Assembly: GCF_003931855.1 (NCBI RefSeq)
Contig: NZ_CP034248.1
Location: 5,146,001 to 5,210,000 of the forward strand
Reading direction: 5' to 3'
Origin: Paenibacillus lentus
GTDB lineage: Bacteria; Bacillota; Bacilli; Paenibacillales; Paenibacillaceae
DNA: 64,000 bases
Shown in pieces: positions 23,303 through 31,179 of the stretch (the first letter of the stretch is position 1; every line of letters starts with the position of its first letter). A model generated the notes under the pieces. That model saw only the letters and a list, made by a program, of their open reading frames with translations. It was not told where the DNA came from and made no database searches. The position numbers and the translations under genes were made by a program.

Positions 23303-23352
23303 AAAAAAAGAAAGGAGCCAGGTTCACCGAATTAATCGGCATACCTAGCCCC
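23303..23352 (-). terminator. Terminator of the tape-measure operon
   Basis: On the minus strand GGGGCTAGGT pairs with ACCTGGCTCC (two wobble pairs), followed by TTTCTTTTTTT. It lies 10 bases after the last gene of the operon. Confidence 0.8.
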
Positions 23353-23361
23353 ATGTTCACC

Positions 23362-23700
23362 TTAACCCTTTCTTCCCTTCCAGTACATCCCCTTACGCTT
23401 CAGCGTGGCCATTAATCGGCGATTAAATAGCGAGGGTTGTTCTAGTACGTGATCGGGCAGATCAAACCATATAGCCTTAGCAGGGAGCTCGAGCTCGTCC
23501 TGGATGTTGGAAACCATATGCACTACCTTATGAAGCGGAAATGATTCTATTGTTGTCATTCCGCCACCGTGATCAAATCTAACATGGATGTTATAGAATC
23601 CATCGGCGTTAGCTTCAGCAACAACATATTTTCCAGCCGGGAACCGCTCAAAGGGGTTATGCTCCTTCAAGTCATATGTGTTAAATGTCGCCGTGCTCAT
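23362..23700 (-). CDS. Hypothetical protein downstream of the tape measure
   Basis: A 112-residue protein with ATGA overlap to the tape-measure stop, so the two are translated together. It begins MSTATFNTYDLKEHNPFERF, has GKYVVAEANADGFYNIHVRF and FPLHKVVHMVSNIQDEL, and a basic C-terminus (MATLKRKGMYWKGRKG). In tailed phages the gene after the tape measure is often a distal-tail or baseplate-associated protein, but the sequence gives no direct sign of that. Family unknown. Confidence 0.7.
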   Translation of the reverse strand: MSTATFNTYDLKEHNPFERFPAGKYVVAEANADGFYNIHVRFDHGGGMTTIESFPLHKVVHMVSNIQDELELPAKAIWFDLPDHVLEQPSLFNRRLMATLKRKGMYWKGRKG

Positions 23701-25715
23701 TCGTATATTAACCTCGATCCGCCCGACGCTATTTCTTCTTCTAATCTACTGGCAAGCCTGGCGGCAATTTCATCAATATCAGACTCCTGTCTCACGTGCA
23801 TGCCCCCCTCAACGGATACAGTAGGTGTTAGGGTTACATAGTTCTGGATCGACTTCATTTCTGCTAGCTCACGCATCGTTTTGAGGTCTTCGCTGCTGAT
23901 ATCCACTTTATCCTCAATCTTGCCTATTTTGTTCACTTTGTCGATGTTCTTTATACCCTCGCCTGGCAACATCCCCGCGCCTCCGAATGCTCCAAGACTA
24001 TTGGCCATGTTAGCCTGCTTCGCTATCTGGTCTTGCGCTCTCTTGTTGGCACGATCGTTTAGGAATGCCGTTTCCTTCTGGGCTCTTTCCTGGGCTTTGA
24101 TACCCGCCATTGCATAGGCCGCATCCTTCTGTGCGCCAGCAAATTCAGCGATTTTACCCGCTACATCTTCCATATTGAACTTGGCTTGAATTTCATAGCT
24201 AGAGCCAGTCACTTTATTAATAAGTTCTAGCACCGCATTAATCCCAGATATGATGCCATTTATCACAGCATCATAGATTTTTCCGATGCTACCAGCCCAC
24301 CATTCAAAAGGCTTCATCATCCACTCGACCAACTGCCAGAAATAAGCTGGGATCGTATCAAAGAAATTTAGAATGCCGTTCCACGCTTTGTATAAAGCTA
24401 CCGCAAACTTATCATTAGTATTCCATAGGTGTATAAGCCACGTTATAAGCCCTATTACAGCCGTTACAACCAGGAATATGACATTAGCCTTCATAACCGC
24501 ATTCAAGCCAGCCCATGCCACCTTAAGCCCCTGTGTGACCGCTATTTGAGCAAACATAGCTAGCGTCTGTACCGTTGTCGCTGCCGCAGCTGCTCCTTGG
24601 GCAATTGCGTTCATCATCACAACGGATTTCATAACTACAAACGCCCCCACCACTCCATACACTATAGGAGCTATATATGGCCAGTTCGTTGAGAAGAAGT
24701 TATACACCGCTAGGGAGGCGTCAAACAGCCAAGTAAGCCCCTCTATAGCCTTCTGGATACCTACGGCCAACATATCAAAGTACGGTTGCATTTGTCCTGA
24801 CTGAAATGCCTGGTTTATCCTTTCGATCGTCGGCACCAGGGATTGTAACGCGCTATTTCCCGCATTGGCCAAATTGAATTTAAAGGTGTTCATAATGGAT
24901 TGCCATTTTGCGGCTGGTGAATCTAACATCTTCTCAAACGCTTCTTGCGTCATGTTTTGTTGGTCTAGCAACTTATTCATACCAGCAATGAATCCCGTAA
25001 TATTGCCATCCATACCCGCTAGTCGCGCCTCGCTGTCTTTCAGTAAGGTTCGGGACATGTTGAACCTTTCGGCAATGGATGTGTAATCACCAGACATGAG
25101 TTCCTTCAGGGAAAAAGCCGCTCCTTCCAATCCTTCTGCTGGATTCAGCTTCGATAGACGCATTGTCAGCAAATTAAGCTCTCCTAACTGCTTCGGATCC
25201 ATCGTATTAGACATGAAGGACATTGTCCCTTTTAGTGCTGCATTGACGTCTTGGCCGTATTTTAGCGCCATCTTGGTAGCTTCTCCATAAATTGCTTGGC
25301 CTAAATCTTGGTTTCCAGCTCTAGCCGCGAATGCATCGGTCATTTGTTGCTGATTCATTGCACCGCCGACAGTAGAACCAAATAATTGTTTTGCTCCTGA
25401 TAAGGAGAGGTATGCTGCCGCCATGCCTTTTACACTCCGTAGGAGCCCATTACTCGAATCAACCCCGCGCCTCATAGATTGATTGAATCTTTCTTGTTCT
25501 CGAGTAGATTGTTCAATTGATTTTCTTATTTCCGCTTCTGCTGAAACAATCTTGCTTTTAGCTGCTGCTAACTGCTTGTCAATAGCAGTGTTTCTCTCTG
25601 TTACACTCTGCATCCTTTGCATAGTGGAAATCATCATATTCATGCTGCTAGTAATGTTTTTCAGCGGTCTACTCATTGCGTCAAACATTTTCAAAGTAGA
25701 TGCTACAGTTGCCAT
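23697..25715 (-). CDS. Phage tail tape-measure protein
   Basis: A 672-residue protein with the usual layout: N-terminal coiled coil (residues about 20-90, MQRMQSVTERNTAIDKQLAA), GAKQLFGSTVGGAMNQQQMTDAF, a long helical middle, and at least three hydrophobic segments (about 345-440: IVYGVVGAFVVMKSVVM, NVIFLVVTAVIGLITWLI). A glycine-rich turn and an acidic C-terminus follow. Tape measures set tail length and leave with the DNA. AGGAGGT lies 6 bases before the ATG. No other clear tail gene is in the element, which is unusual. It could serve to remodel a helper phage tail or be what is left of a lost tail module. Confidence 0.85.
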   Translation of the reverse strand: MATVASTLKMFDAMSRPLKNITSSMNMMISTMQRMQSVTERNTAIDKQLAAAKSKIVSAEAEIRKSIEQSTREQERFNQSMRRGVDSSNGLLRSVKGMAAAYLSLSGAKQLFGSTVGGAMNQQQMTDAFAARAGNQDLGQAIYGEATKMALKYGQDVNAALKGTMSFMSNTMDPKQLGELNLLTMRLSKLNPAEGLEGAAFSLKELMSGDYTSIAERFNMSRTLLKDSEARLAGMDGNITGFIAGMNKLLDQQNMTQEAFEKMLDSPAAKWQSIMNTFKFNLANAGNSALQSLVPTIERINQAFQSGQMQPYFDMLAVGIQKAIEGLTWLFDASLAVYNFFSTNWPYIAPIVYGVVGAFVVMKSVVMMNAIAQGAAAAATTVQTLAMFAQIAVTQGLKVAWAGLNAVMKANVIFLVVTAVIGLITWLIHLWNTNDKFAVALYKAWNGILNFFDTIPAYFWQLVEWMMKPFEWWAGSIGKIYDAVINGIISGINAVLELINKVTGSSYEIQAKFNMEDVAGKIAEFAGAQKDAAYAMAGIKAQERAQKETAFLNDRANKRAQDQIAKQANMANSLGAFGGAGMLPGEGIKNIDKVNKIGKIEDKVDISSEDLKTMRELAEMKSIQNYVTLTPTVSVEGGMHVRQESDIDEIAARLASRLEEEIASGGSRLIYE

Positions 25716-25840
25716 AGCATTACCTCCTGATCCGTGAGGACGTGAACCTTCTGGACGTTAGCATTAGTTAGCAATTCGTTTTTGATCATATACATTTCCC
25801 CTTGTTCGTTTCTGATTTGCACCTTATCATTTACTAGCAT
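25703..25840 (-). CDS. Small protein overlapping the tape-measure start
   Basis: A 45-residue frame reads MLVNDKVQIRNEQGEMYMIK and ends 13 bases inside the tape-measure gene. The composition is clearly protein-like. The start is uncertain: a 10-bp duplication (ATGCTAGTAA twice) separates the best ribosome site (GGGTG) from this ATG and puts the first ATG out of frame. A shorter start at the ATG after AAGGGGAA gives 28 residues. Without the duplication the spacing would be ideal. Confidence 0.5.
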   Translation of the reverse strand: MLVNDKVQIRNEQGEMYMIKNELLTNANVQKVHVLTDQEVMLWQL

Positions 25841-26290
25841 TTACTAGCATTTTTTCACCCTTTTTATCCGAACATTTCCGAACATTCTCGCACCCTTTTT
25901 ATCTGAGTATTTCTTATCATCCTATGACCAATTAGCCATGATCCATAGGCCTATCGGCAGCTCTCTCTCGGGCGGTTTCTCGCATTTCTTCGTTGCAACG
26001 TTTTTGCGTTGCGTTGCATCATTGCGTTGCCCCTTTTATGTGAGCATTTGCAAGCATTTCTGCAACGTTTTTATCTGAGTAATTCCGAGTAATTCCGAGT
26101 AATCTTTGCGTGCATCTCACAACCGTCAAGTTGACGGGCATGAACCACAGCACCCCTTTTTATGTTAGGGTTTGCTAGGTAGCTTGCACCCCTTTTGTGT
26201 GCACCCAGGCATGCCTATTTTCGCAATGGAAACCCGGATTTCCATTTAAACCGCCCCTTTTTATGCAAGCATTTGCAAGCATTGTTTTGT
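25829..26290. repeat. Array of 10-bp tandem doublets beside CCCCTTTTTAT
   Basis: Plus-strand modules of the form C.CC(C)TTTTTAT followed by a 10-mer repeated two or three times: ACTAGCATTT twice (near 25830), CCGAACATTY twice (25868-25887), GTGAGCATTT/GCAAGCATTT (26040-26059), CTGAGTAATT/CCGAGTAATT/CCGAGTAATC (26075-26104), GTTAGGGTTT/GCTAGGTAGC (26164-26183, poor), GCAAGCATTK twice (26265-26284). On the minus strand each 10-mer begins AAATG and is followed by ATAAAAAGGGG, a ribosome-site-like string. The 10-mers differ between modules, only the plan is constant. Confidence 0.75.
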
Positions 26291-26390
26291 GTGCACTACC
26301 TACGCGCGCGAATGTCTAGTTTGATCAAAATCGGAACTTGAATTCCGTTTTCAACAGTGCACTACCTACACGCGCGCGAATGTCTAGTTT
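26291..26390. repeat. Direct repeat GTGCACTACCTAC...AATGTCTAGTTT
   Basis: Two copies (26291-26322 and 26357-26390), the second longer by a CA/CG step in the CGCGCG run. The spacer holds CGGAA/TTCCG and AAAA/TTTT arms. Confidence 0.85.
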
Positions 26391-26408
26391 TGTTAGGTTC
26401 TCTTTTAA

Positions 26409-26438
26409 GAAAAGGCAGCAAGGTTTCCCCTGCCGCCA
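26409..26438 (-). terminator. Terminator after the coiled-coil gene
   Basis: On the minus strand GGCGGCAGGGG pairs with CCTTGCTGCC across AAA, followed by TTTTCTT. It lies directly after the stop at 26444. Confidence 0.7.
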
Positions 26439-26443
26439 TCCGT

Positions 26444-27094
26444 TTAAGCTTCTGGAACGCCGTCACGTTCACCCTCATATTTGTATGCCCAGTCAGGGAC
26501 TTCGCCACGATAAAATGCTGAGTCGAACTCCGCATAGGTTGGAAGAATACCAATATTCCCTTCGCCATCATGAAGCACTTCGCGAATATCAAAGCTTAGG
26601 GATCGGTATGAATTTCTATTTCCGGTTCTCAATTCCGCTCGTTCCAATTCGTTATCAAGCGCCGTAAGCTCCGCATTCACCTCTGTGTGAGCCTTTTTAA
26701 GTTGCAACAACATATTAGCCCGGTTTCTACGCATTTCCTCTAGCACGTCATCAATGACGCCCTTAAGCTCGCGTGCTCTTGCCTCTGCGCCTTCTCTGGC
26801 CTTTCTCACTAGTGGCGCCAACTGCTCGTTTTTGGACTGTTCAATCCTGGTTACCCGCTCGCTAGTAAATTCAATACCCTTTTCTAGCTCCGCAAGTTCT
26901 GTATCAACCTTCTTAAAGTCCGAATAACTGTATTGTTTCGTGCCTTTCGTGTCTTGATCAACCATATCCATGCGTTTTTGTGATAGCTTGTAATGCTGCT
27001 CTTTTAGGCTGTGAAGTTCTTCCCTCGCTACTCTTAGCCTATCTTCAAATTCCTTTGCGGCTACTTCATATTCTCTCAGTTCTTTAATCGACAT
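26444..27094 (-). CDS. Coiled-coil protein of the element
   Basis: A 216-residue, highly charged helical protein. Heptad-like pattern over residues about 5-160 (YEVAAKEFEDRLRVAREELH, LAELEKGIEFTSERVTRIEQ, EEMRRNRANMLLQLKKAHTE), then a small globular C-terminus ending FYRGEVPDWAYKYEGERDG. The ATG shares TAATG with the preceding gene's stop and has AAGGAAG upstream. A scaffold-like or morphogenesis role would fit, but this is inference from shape alone. No family recognised. Confidence 0.75.
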   Translation of the reverse strand: MSIKELREYEVAAKEFEDRLRVAREELHSLKEQHYKLSQKRMDMVDQDTKGTKQYSYSDFKKVDTELAELEKGIEFTSERVTRIEQSKNEQLAPLVRKAREGAEARARELKGVIDDVLEEMRRNRANMLLQLKKAHTEVNAELTALDNELERAELRTGNRNSYRSLSFDIREVLHDGEGNIGILPTYAEFDSAFYRGEVPDWAYKYEGERDGVPEA

Positions 27095-27240
27095 TAGTAT
27101 CTTCCTTCCCCTAAATATCTACTTTCCTTACCAAAAAAAAGCTCTTGTTTTTGTATTGCTTCAGCTTCTTCTCTAGCTTGTTTGCGCATTTCCTCAAACA
27201 TTTTTTCTAAATCCATTTTCTTATCTGTGTTGTTCTCCAT
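27094..27240 (-). CDS. Small helical protein, translationally coupled
   Basis: A 48-residue gene: MENNTDKKMDLEKMFEEMRK, a charged helix with KQAREEAEAIQKQ, then LFFGKESRYLGEGRY. GGGAG lies 9 bases before the ATG at 27240 and the stop overlaps the next start as TAATG. Both points make translation likely. Function unknown. Confidence 0.7.
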   Translation of the reverse strand: MENNTDKKMDLEKMFEEMRKQAREEAEAIQKQELFFGKESRYLGEGRY

Positions 27241-27285
27241 TAATAAAAACTCCCTTCTTCCCTCGTCTGAAATCTCCTGTAATCG

Positions 27286-27579
27286 TTATTCCTGCATAGG
27301 AGCCTTTTCCATTAGCCCCTGCCAAAAGCTAAAGTCATCCAGCGGCTCCGGTTCATCTAGCTGTCTCCGCTCCTTTTTAGGCTTCCGATCCTCTAGGATG
27401 AACTCATACCGCAAATTGATACTTGCCATGAGACTATCTAATTCTTCTGGCTTCTTTCTCTCATATTCGTACATTATGAGTCTGATTAACTTGTCCAGCG
27501 TACGAACCCTTGTCCTGTCTGTTTTAATGGTTACTTTGCTGTCGTCCATGCAGATTTCAAAGGTTTTCAGCTTCTTCAA
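27286..27579 (-). CDS. Hypothetical phage-type protein
   Basis: A 97-residue protein: KTFEICMDDSKVTIKTDRTR, then RTLDKLIRLIMYEYERKKPE and an acidic proline-rich tail (LDEPEPLDDFSFWQGLMEKA). TTG start at 27579 with AGGGGTGAT upstream. It heads a three-gene group with the 48-residue and coiled-coil genes. In some phages a gene of this size and shape stands before the tape measure as a chaperone, but I cannot confirm this. Confidence 0.65.
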   Translation of the reverse strand: MKKLKTFEICMDDSKVTIKTDRTRVRTLDKLIRLIMYEYERKKPEELDSLMASINLRYEFILEDRKPKKERRQLDEPEPLDDFSFWQGLMEKAPMQE

Positions 27580-27632
27580 ATCAGATCACCCCTAGGGCAA
27601 AGTAGATGCTCAAAAAGATCACGTACCTACAA

Positions 27633-27740
27633 TTACTTATACATTTGATAATCATCCAGAATCACCTTATTGCAATGCAACTGCAATGCAAGTGCATACG
27701 TTTTGTTGTTCACTTTCCTATATGCCCGCGCGCTAACCAT
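27633..27740 (-). CDS. Small protein, 35 residues
   Basis: ATG at 27740 with GGAGGTG 5 bases upstream, a near-perfect ribosome site. Reads MVSARAYRKVNNKTYALALQ and ends DDYQMYK. Just upstream, another register shows a protein-like stretch (FFSHWIVNLERIKNGT) without a start, so this may be the tail of a frameshifted larger gene. Confidence 0.45.
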   Translation of the reverse strand: MVSARAYRKVNNKTYALALQLHCNKVILDDYQMYK

Positions 27741-27995
27741 TGCCACACCTCCATTAATCCCCGCCCCTTGCTGTTCGCAGTGCCGTTCTTTATCCGTTCC
27801 AGGTTGACGATCCAATGGCTAAAGAATGCTTTTATGTCACGGGTTTACCTTCAATTAGGGGTGTTCTCGGTAGGGCTTATGTGGTGTTCTGAGTTAACAC
27901 ATCAGCCCGTTTAAAATACTGGGTTTTACTAGGATGCACGCACACAATGTGATGGTCGGTGTACGTCGTATGGGTCTCTTTAAGCTTGTGAACTG

Positions 27996-28094
27996 CTATC
28001 TTTCTTTTATATACATTTCAATTTCAACTTTCTTCAACAATTCATCAAAGGTACGGATTTCATACTTTTGGTTATAAAACTCAACTGTCGTCAA
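27996..28094 (-). CDS. Small protein, 32 residues, possibly truncated
   Basis: TTG at 28094; reads MTTVEFYNQKYEIRTFDELL and ends KKVEIEMYIKER. Protein-like, but no ribosome site. A perfect palindrome, GCTCAA-AG-TTGAGC at 28105-28118, lies directly upstream and may have separated it from its original start. Confidence 0.35.
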   Translation of the reverse strand: MTTVEFYNQKYEIRTFDELLKKVEIEMYIKER

Positions 28095-28136
28095 AATGGG
28101 GACAGCTCAAAGTTGAGCCGCGTGCCCTTCCCATAT

Positions 28137-28436
28137 TCACCACCCCCTTTTCTTCGTAATAAATGCCATGTACTTATTAGCTTGCTGTACTGCAATATCA
28201 AAAGGAACTTTATTCACAATGGATCTGATTGAAATAGAATGTCCCTTCCCAGGCTGCCATGTTTCACGCCATGCGCTCCATTTACCACCTTTGATCATGA
28301 TAAATACATGGCTGTTGCTGTTGTACTGCGCCTCGTACGCCTCACCTGAGATTAGAGGAAGGAACCCGGCCTTTTTTGCCTTCTTATCCATTCTCTCTAT
28401 CTCGTTCAAACGAATGATTTCATTTGCTGTTGGCAT
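28137..28436 (-). CDS. Hypothetical protein of the element
   Basis: A 99-residue protein: MPTANEIIRLNEIERMDKKA, FLPLISGEAYEAQYNSNSHV, FIMIKGGKWSAWRETWQPG, ending with basic ITKKRGW. GAGGAAGGA before the ATG at 28436 decides the start. The diverged copy of the 113-bp repeat lies directly upstream and may carry its control region. No family recognised. Confidence 0.7.
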   Translation of the reverse strand: MPTANEIIRLNEIERMDKKAKKAGFLPLISGEAYEAQYNSNSHVFIMIKGGKWSAWRETWQPGKGHSISIRSIVNKVPFDIAVQQANKYMAFITKKRGW

Positions 28437-28468
28437 GGTATCCTTCCTCTCGATCATTTATTTGTATT

Positions 28469-28579
28469 TATCCTCTGAAAAAGGGGATATAGGGGATTAA
28501 TACCGAAATTCCTTGGCTTGACCAAGTTTATAGGTTTTACTTATTCCAGAAATAAGTTCGGAATAATTCGGGTATTAAA
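28469..28579. repeat. Diverged third copy of the 113-bp repeat
   Basis: Same orientation as the left copy. It keeps GAAAAAGGGGATA.AGGGGATTAA, CGAAAT.CCTTG, TTTA.AGG and a terminal GGGTATTAA in the same order, with many changes between. It lies between the primase gene and the gene at 28137-28436. Confidence 0.7.
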
Positions 28580-28582
28580 TGC

Positions 28583-30823
28583 TCATGCAATCTCACTTGA
28601 TTGATTCAGTTCAATTAATCGTTTTGGTCTCCCTCGGCCTGGTATTGTTTTCACAGTAATGAGGCCGTTATCTTGCATTTTCTTTACTGCACTTTGGAGC
28701 TCATCACTCTTAACCGTCCCCTTGAATAAATCGTTAATATCAGTAAGGCTTAGCCCCTCTGGTTGCCCCTTCAGCCTAGTCAATATTTTGCTAATTATAG
28801 GATCGTTGGTAAGCTCCTGTTCGCCAAAGATGAACACCACCGATTTATAGCAATAATCCCATAATGCTAACGCTGCCCTTAGATGTTCTATCCGGACAAT
28901 GTTCGATAGGTCTAGTAGGGCGTAGATGCAAGCCAAACGCATCACGTAGGGAATAACCCGACTTGTGGAAGCTCCAATGATACCAGTCGCATCACGCTGT
29001 AAAGGTTCATAAATGCGTTCCCATAGCTGATTTGCGGCTTCGTCACGCTCCATAGGAAACGGATCGCCATTATCATCAAGCGGCATTCCATTCATGGCAT
29101 AGTCACAGGCTTCTTTGATCCTGTTAACGATAGGCTCAACGTCTAACTTGTGGAATTCACCACCGCTGGGTAATGATTTGGATTGCTGAACATACAGCCA
29201 CAAGAAGCGATTCACAAAGCCGTTATGAATCTCATTCCCTGTTAATAGCTTCCTTAGTTCCTCGGGCGTGATATGACCCAATATGGAGATATGTGACCTT
29301 GATGCTTGCATAGGATTTTTAGTTAGCGTCCTAAGCTCTCCGCTTCCGTCCCAGGCATTTCTAATAATCGCCGATAGAGTATTGCCCTCCCGGCGTAATA
29401 CGTTAAGTACGGATCCAAATTCACTTTCTATGACTAGTAAACGCTTATCTTCAACCCCTGGATCAGTAATTACATCCTCATATTCCCCCGTGGGTCTCTT
29501 ATCTTTCCCCTTGCCTTCCATAACTGGCCTGGATTCTATTACCTGATCCCTTACTGAATAAATAAGCCCTTCGCCGCTGGACAGCCCTGATTTCTTGCGT
29601 ATATTGAATTCCACATCTACGGCATTCATAAGCTTTAGTACTGGATCAAGGGACGTTCCCTTTTTCCCCCGGAAAGTAGCCCCGACCAACACGGCAAAGA
29701 GTCTCATATGGTGTTTGCCGCCTGATACAACAAAGTGAGCACTGTCACCGATCATGTTTCCGTACATAGTAAGAAAATTAATAAGTACAGCTGCTGGATC
29801 AGCTTCTGTATGAGGATCAATGAACCTGACAATTTCACCAGCCAACCCATATAGTGCAGCTTCTCCCAATTTGCCATCAAATTCCGGTCTAGGATTGAAA
29901 ATAAAGTCGAACTCAGTCTCGTCAAATTCCCCAGGCTGTGGTATATTATTATTAAGCTTTCTACTATTGGACGGATTATTATATTGCACCACAACACCCT
30001 CTAAAGCTTTACTTATAGTTCGTTCCCGGTAGTCATCACGGTTCCATTTATCACGCATTAACCCACTGTCCCTGAACAAACGGTCAATTTGTTCGGGATT
30101 TTTTGTGTAAAAAGCAAGCATGTTACATAGGGCTTGTTCGGCTTCGCTTTGACTGTTGTATGCACTCCACTTGCCGGAGTATAGTATTTCAAACCTTGCC
30201 CCGTTTTTTGCCTTCTTAGCGAGCCTAAGTACCGTTTCATCCTCTAGGTTCGGCTCTTTAACAGGTTCGACTTCATGAAGAGGTGTTTGTGCTGGAAACA
30301 GATGATTATATAAGTTAATAAGTTCTGGCTGCCTTTCCTCGATATGTGACGGTGTTCCGTTCACATGGTCTCCTGTAAATACAATGAACCTCAGTTCGTC
30401 GTATATTTCTATGTTGCGTGTCCTACTTCGTTCTCCCGGTTTACTACCCCGTATAACGATATGAATGCCTTCACCGCTCTGGCTACGTTCCGTATAGCTA
30501 TCGAACCTTGAGATAATATCCCTCGCCTCATCATCTAGCCTTCCATTTTTGACACAACCGTCAATGTCAATCACCACAATTGAATGATCAGATTGATTTT
30601 TTGTAAGCACAAAACCTATCCCGGAATATGCCTTGTTGTCCCTAAATGCTGTTATTACTTCCTCGAAGGTTGACCAGGTTGACGGATCGTTTACAGAAGC
30701 GTGCTGACCTGTTGAAGAGTATGGAACTTTTGTTGGCTTCGCTCCCGGCCTGCGCTGTTCCAGTTTCCACAACACCCATTGGGGGATGTCTTTTAGCTCA
30801 GACGGTATCTTTTCAAATAGCAT
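28583..30823 (-). CDS. Primase/helicase replication protein (NrS-1 primase-like + DUF3987)
   Basis: A 746-residue replication protein. N-terminal part (about 1-200): IPSELKDIPQWVLWKLEQR, VPYSSTGQHASVNDPSTWST, SIVVIDIDGC and GEGIHIVIRG, the pattern of primase-polymerase N-domains in phage NrS-1-type proteins. Middle and C-terminal (about 330-700): DUF3987-like helicase region with VLVGATFRGKKGTS as a modified P-loop, LLVIESEFGSVLNVLRREGN and ISILGHITPEELR. The end is a winged helix (LSLTDINDLFKGTVKSDEL). Start ATG at 30823 after AGGCGGTGATTTG. It should initiate or drive replication of the excised element. Confidence 0.8.
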   Translation of the reverse strand: MLFEKIPSELKDIPQWVLWKLEQRRPGAKPTKVPYSSTGQHASVNDPSTWSTFEEVITAFRDNKAYSGIGFVLTKNQSDHSIVVIDIDGCVKNGRLDDEARDIISRFDSYTERSQSGEGIHIVIRGSKPGERSRTRNIEIYDELRFIVFTGDHVNGTPSHIEERQPELINLYNHLFPAQTPLHEVEPVKEPNLEDETVLRLAKKAKNGARFEILYSGKWSAYNSQSEAEQALCNMLAFYTKNPEQIDRLFRDSGLMRDKWNRDDYRERTISKALEGVVVQYNNPSNSRKLNNNIPQPGEFDETEFDFIFNPRPEFDGKLGEAALYGLAGEIVRFIDPHTEADPAAVLINFLTMYGNMIGDSAHFVVSGGKHHMRLFAVLVGATFRGKKGTSLDPVLKLMNAVDVEFNIRKKSGLSSGEGLIYSVRDQVIESRPVMEGKGKDKRPTGEYEDVITDPGVEDKRLLVIESEFGSVLNVLRREGNTLSAIIRNAWDGSGELRTLTKNPMQASRSHISILGHITPEELRKLLTGNEIHNGFVNRFLWLYVQQSKSLPSGGEFHKLDVEPIVNRIKEACDYAMNGMPLDDNGDPFPMERDEAANQLWERIYEPLQRDATGIIGASTSRVIPYVMRLACIYALLDLSNIVRIEHLRAALALWDYCYKSVVFIFGEQELTNDPIISKILTRLKGQPEGLSLTDINDLFKGTVKSDELQSAVKKMQDNGLITVKTIPGRGRPKRLIELNQSSEIA

Positions 30824-30834
30824 CAAATCACCGC

Positions 30835-31020
30835 CTAAGCTTGGCTTACTTGCGCATACTCTCCACGCAGCCAAGTCTCGATTACATCCCGATGGAATAG
30901 AATCCGCCCCCGAACCCTCGTATGTGGAATTTGCCCCTCTCTTGCCATCGCGTAAACCGTAGTTTGAGATACACCGATCAATTCTGCGGCTTCAGTTACT
31001 GTTAATGTGATACGTTTCAT
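30835..31020 (-). CDS. xis: Excisionase-family helix-turn-helix protein
   Basis: A 61-residue winged-helix protein: TLTVTEAAELIGVSQTTVYA, then MAREGQIPHTRVRGRILFHR and DVIETWLRGE. This is the common 'excisionase family DNA-binding' layout. It should bind the attachment region and favour excision, or act as a small replication regulator. Its ATG follows the TAA of the preceding gene directly. The primase gene begins 12 bases after its stop. Confidence 0.85.
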   Translation of the reverse strand: MKRITLTVTEAAELIGVSQTTVYAMAREGQIPHTRVRGRILFHRDVIETWLRGEYAQVSQA

Positions 31021-31179
31021 TTATTCCACCACCTCACTAATATTTTCAACATTGAACAATGTCTTTTCCTTTGAGCCAAAGTGTTTTATGAGAATTTTTG
31101 CTATGACCTTGTGCAAGTCTTCCCATGCTCTATCTGACATGCCAGGAGGCTTTATAGCTGTACGTCCAGCGTCCCTCAT
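31021..31179 (-). CDS. Small protein, paralogue of the 18722 gene
   Basis: A 52-residue protein with PGMSDRAWEDLHKVIAKILIK, matching the small gene at 18722-18904 in motif and spacing. The start overlaps the preceding stop as ATGA and the stop is followed at once by the excisionase ATG, so translation is well supported. Function unknown. Confidence 0.75.
   Translation of the reverse strand: MRDAGRTAIKPPGMSDRAWEDLHKVIAKILIKHFGSKEKTLFNVENISEVVE

Noticed and set aside
25829..26290. 10-bp doublets as plasmid-type iterons
   Set aside because: Iterons share one sequence; here each module has its own 10-mer and no adjacent Rep gene of iteron type is present.
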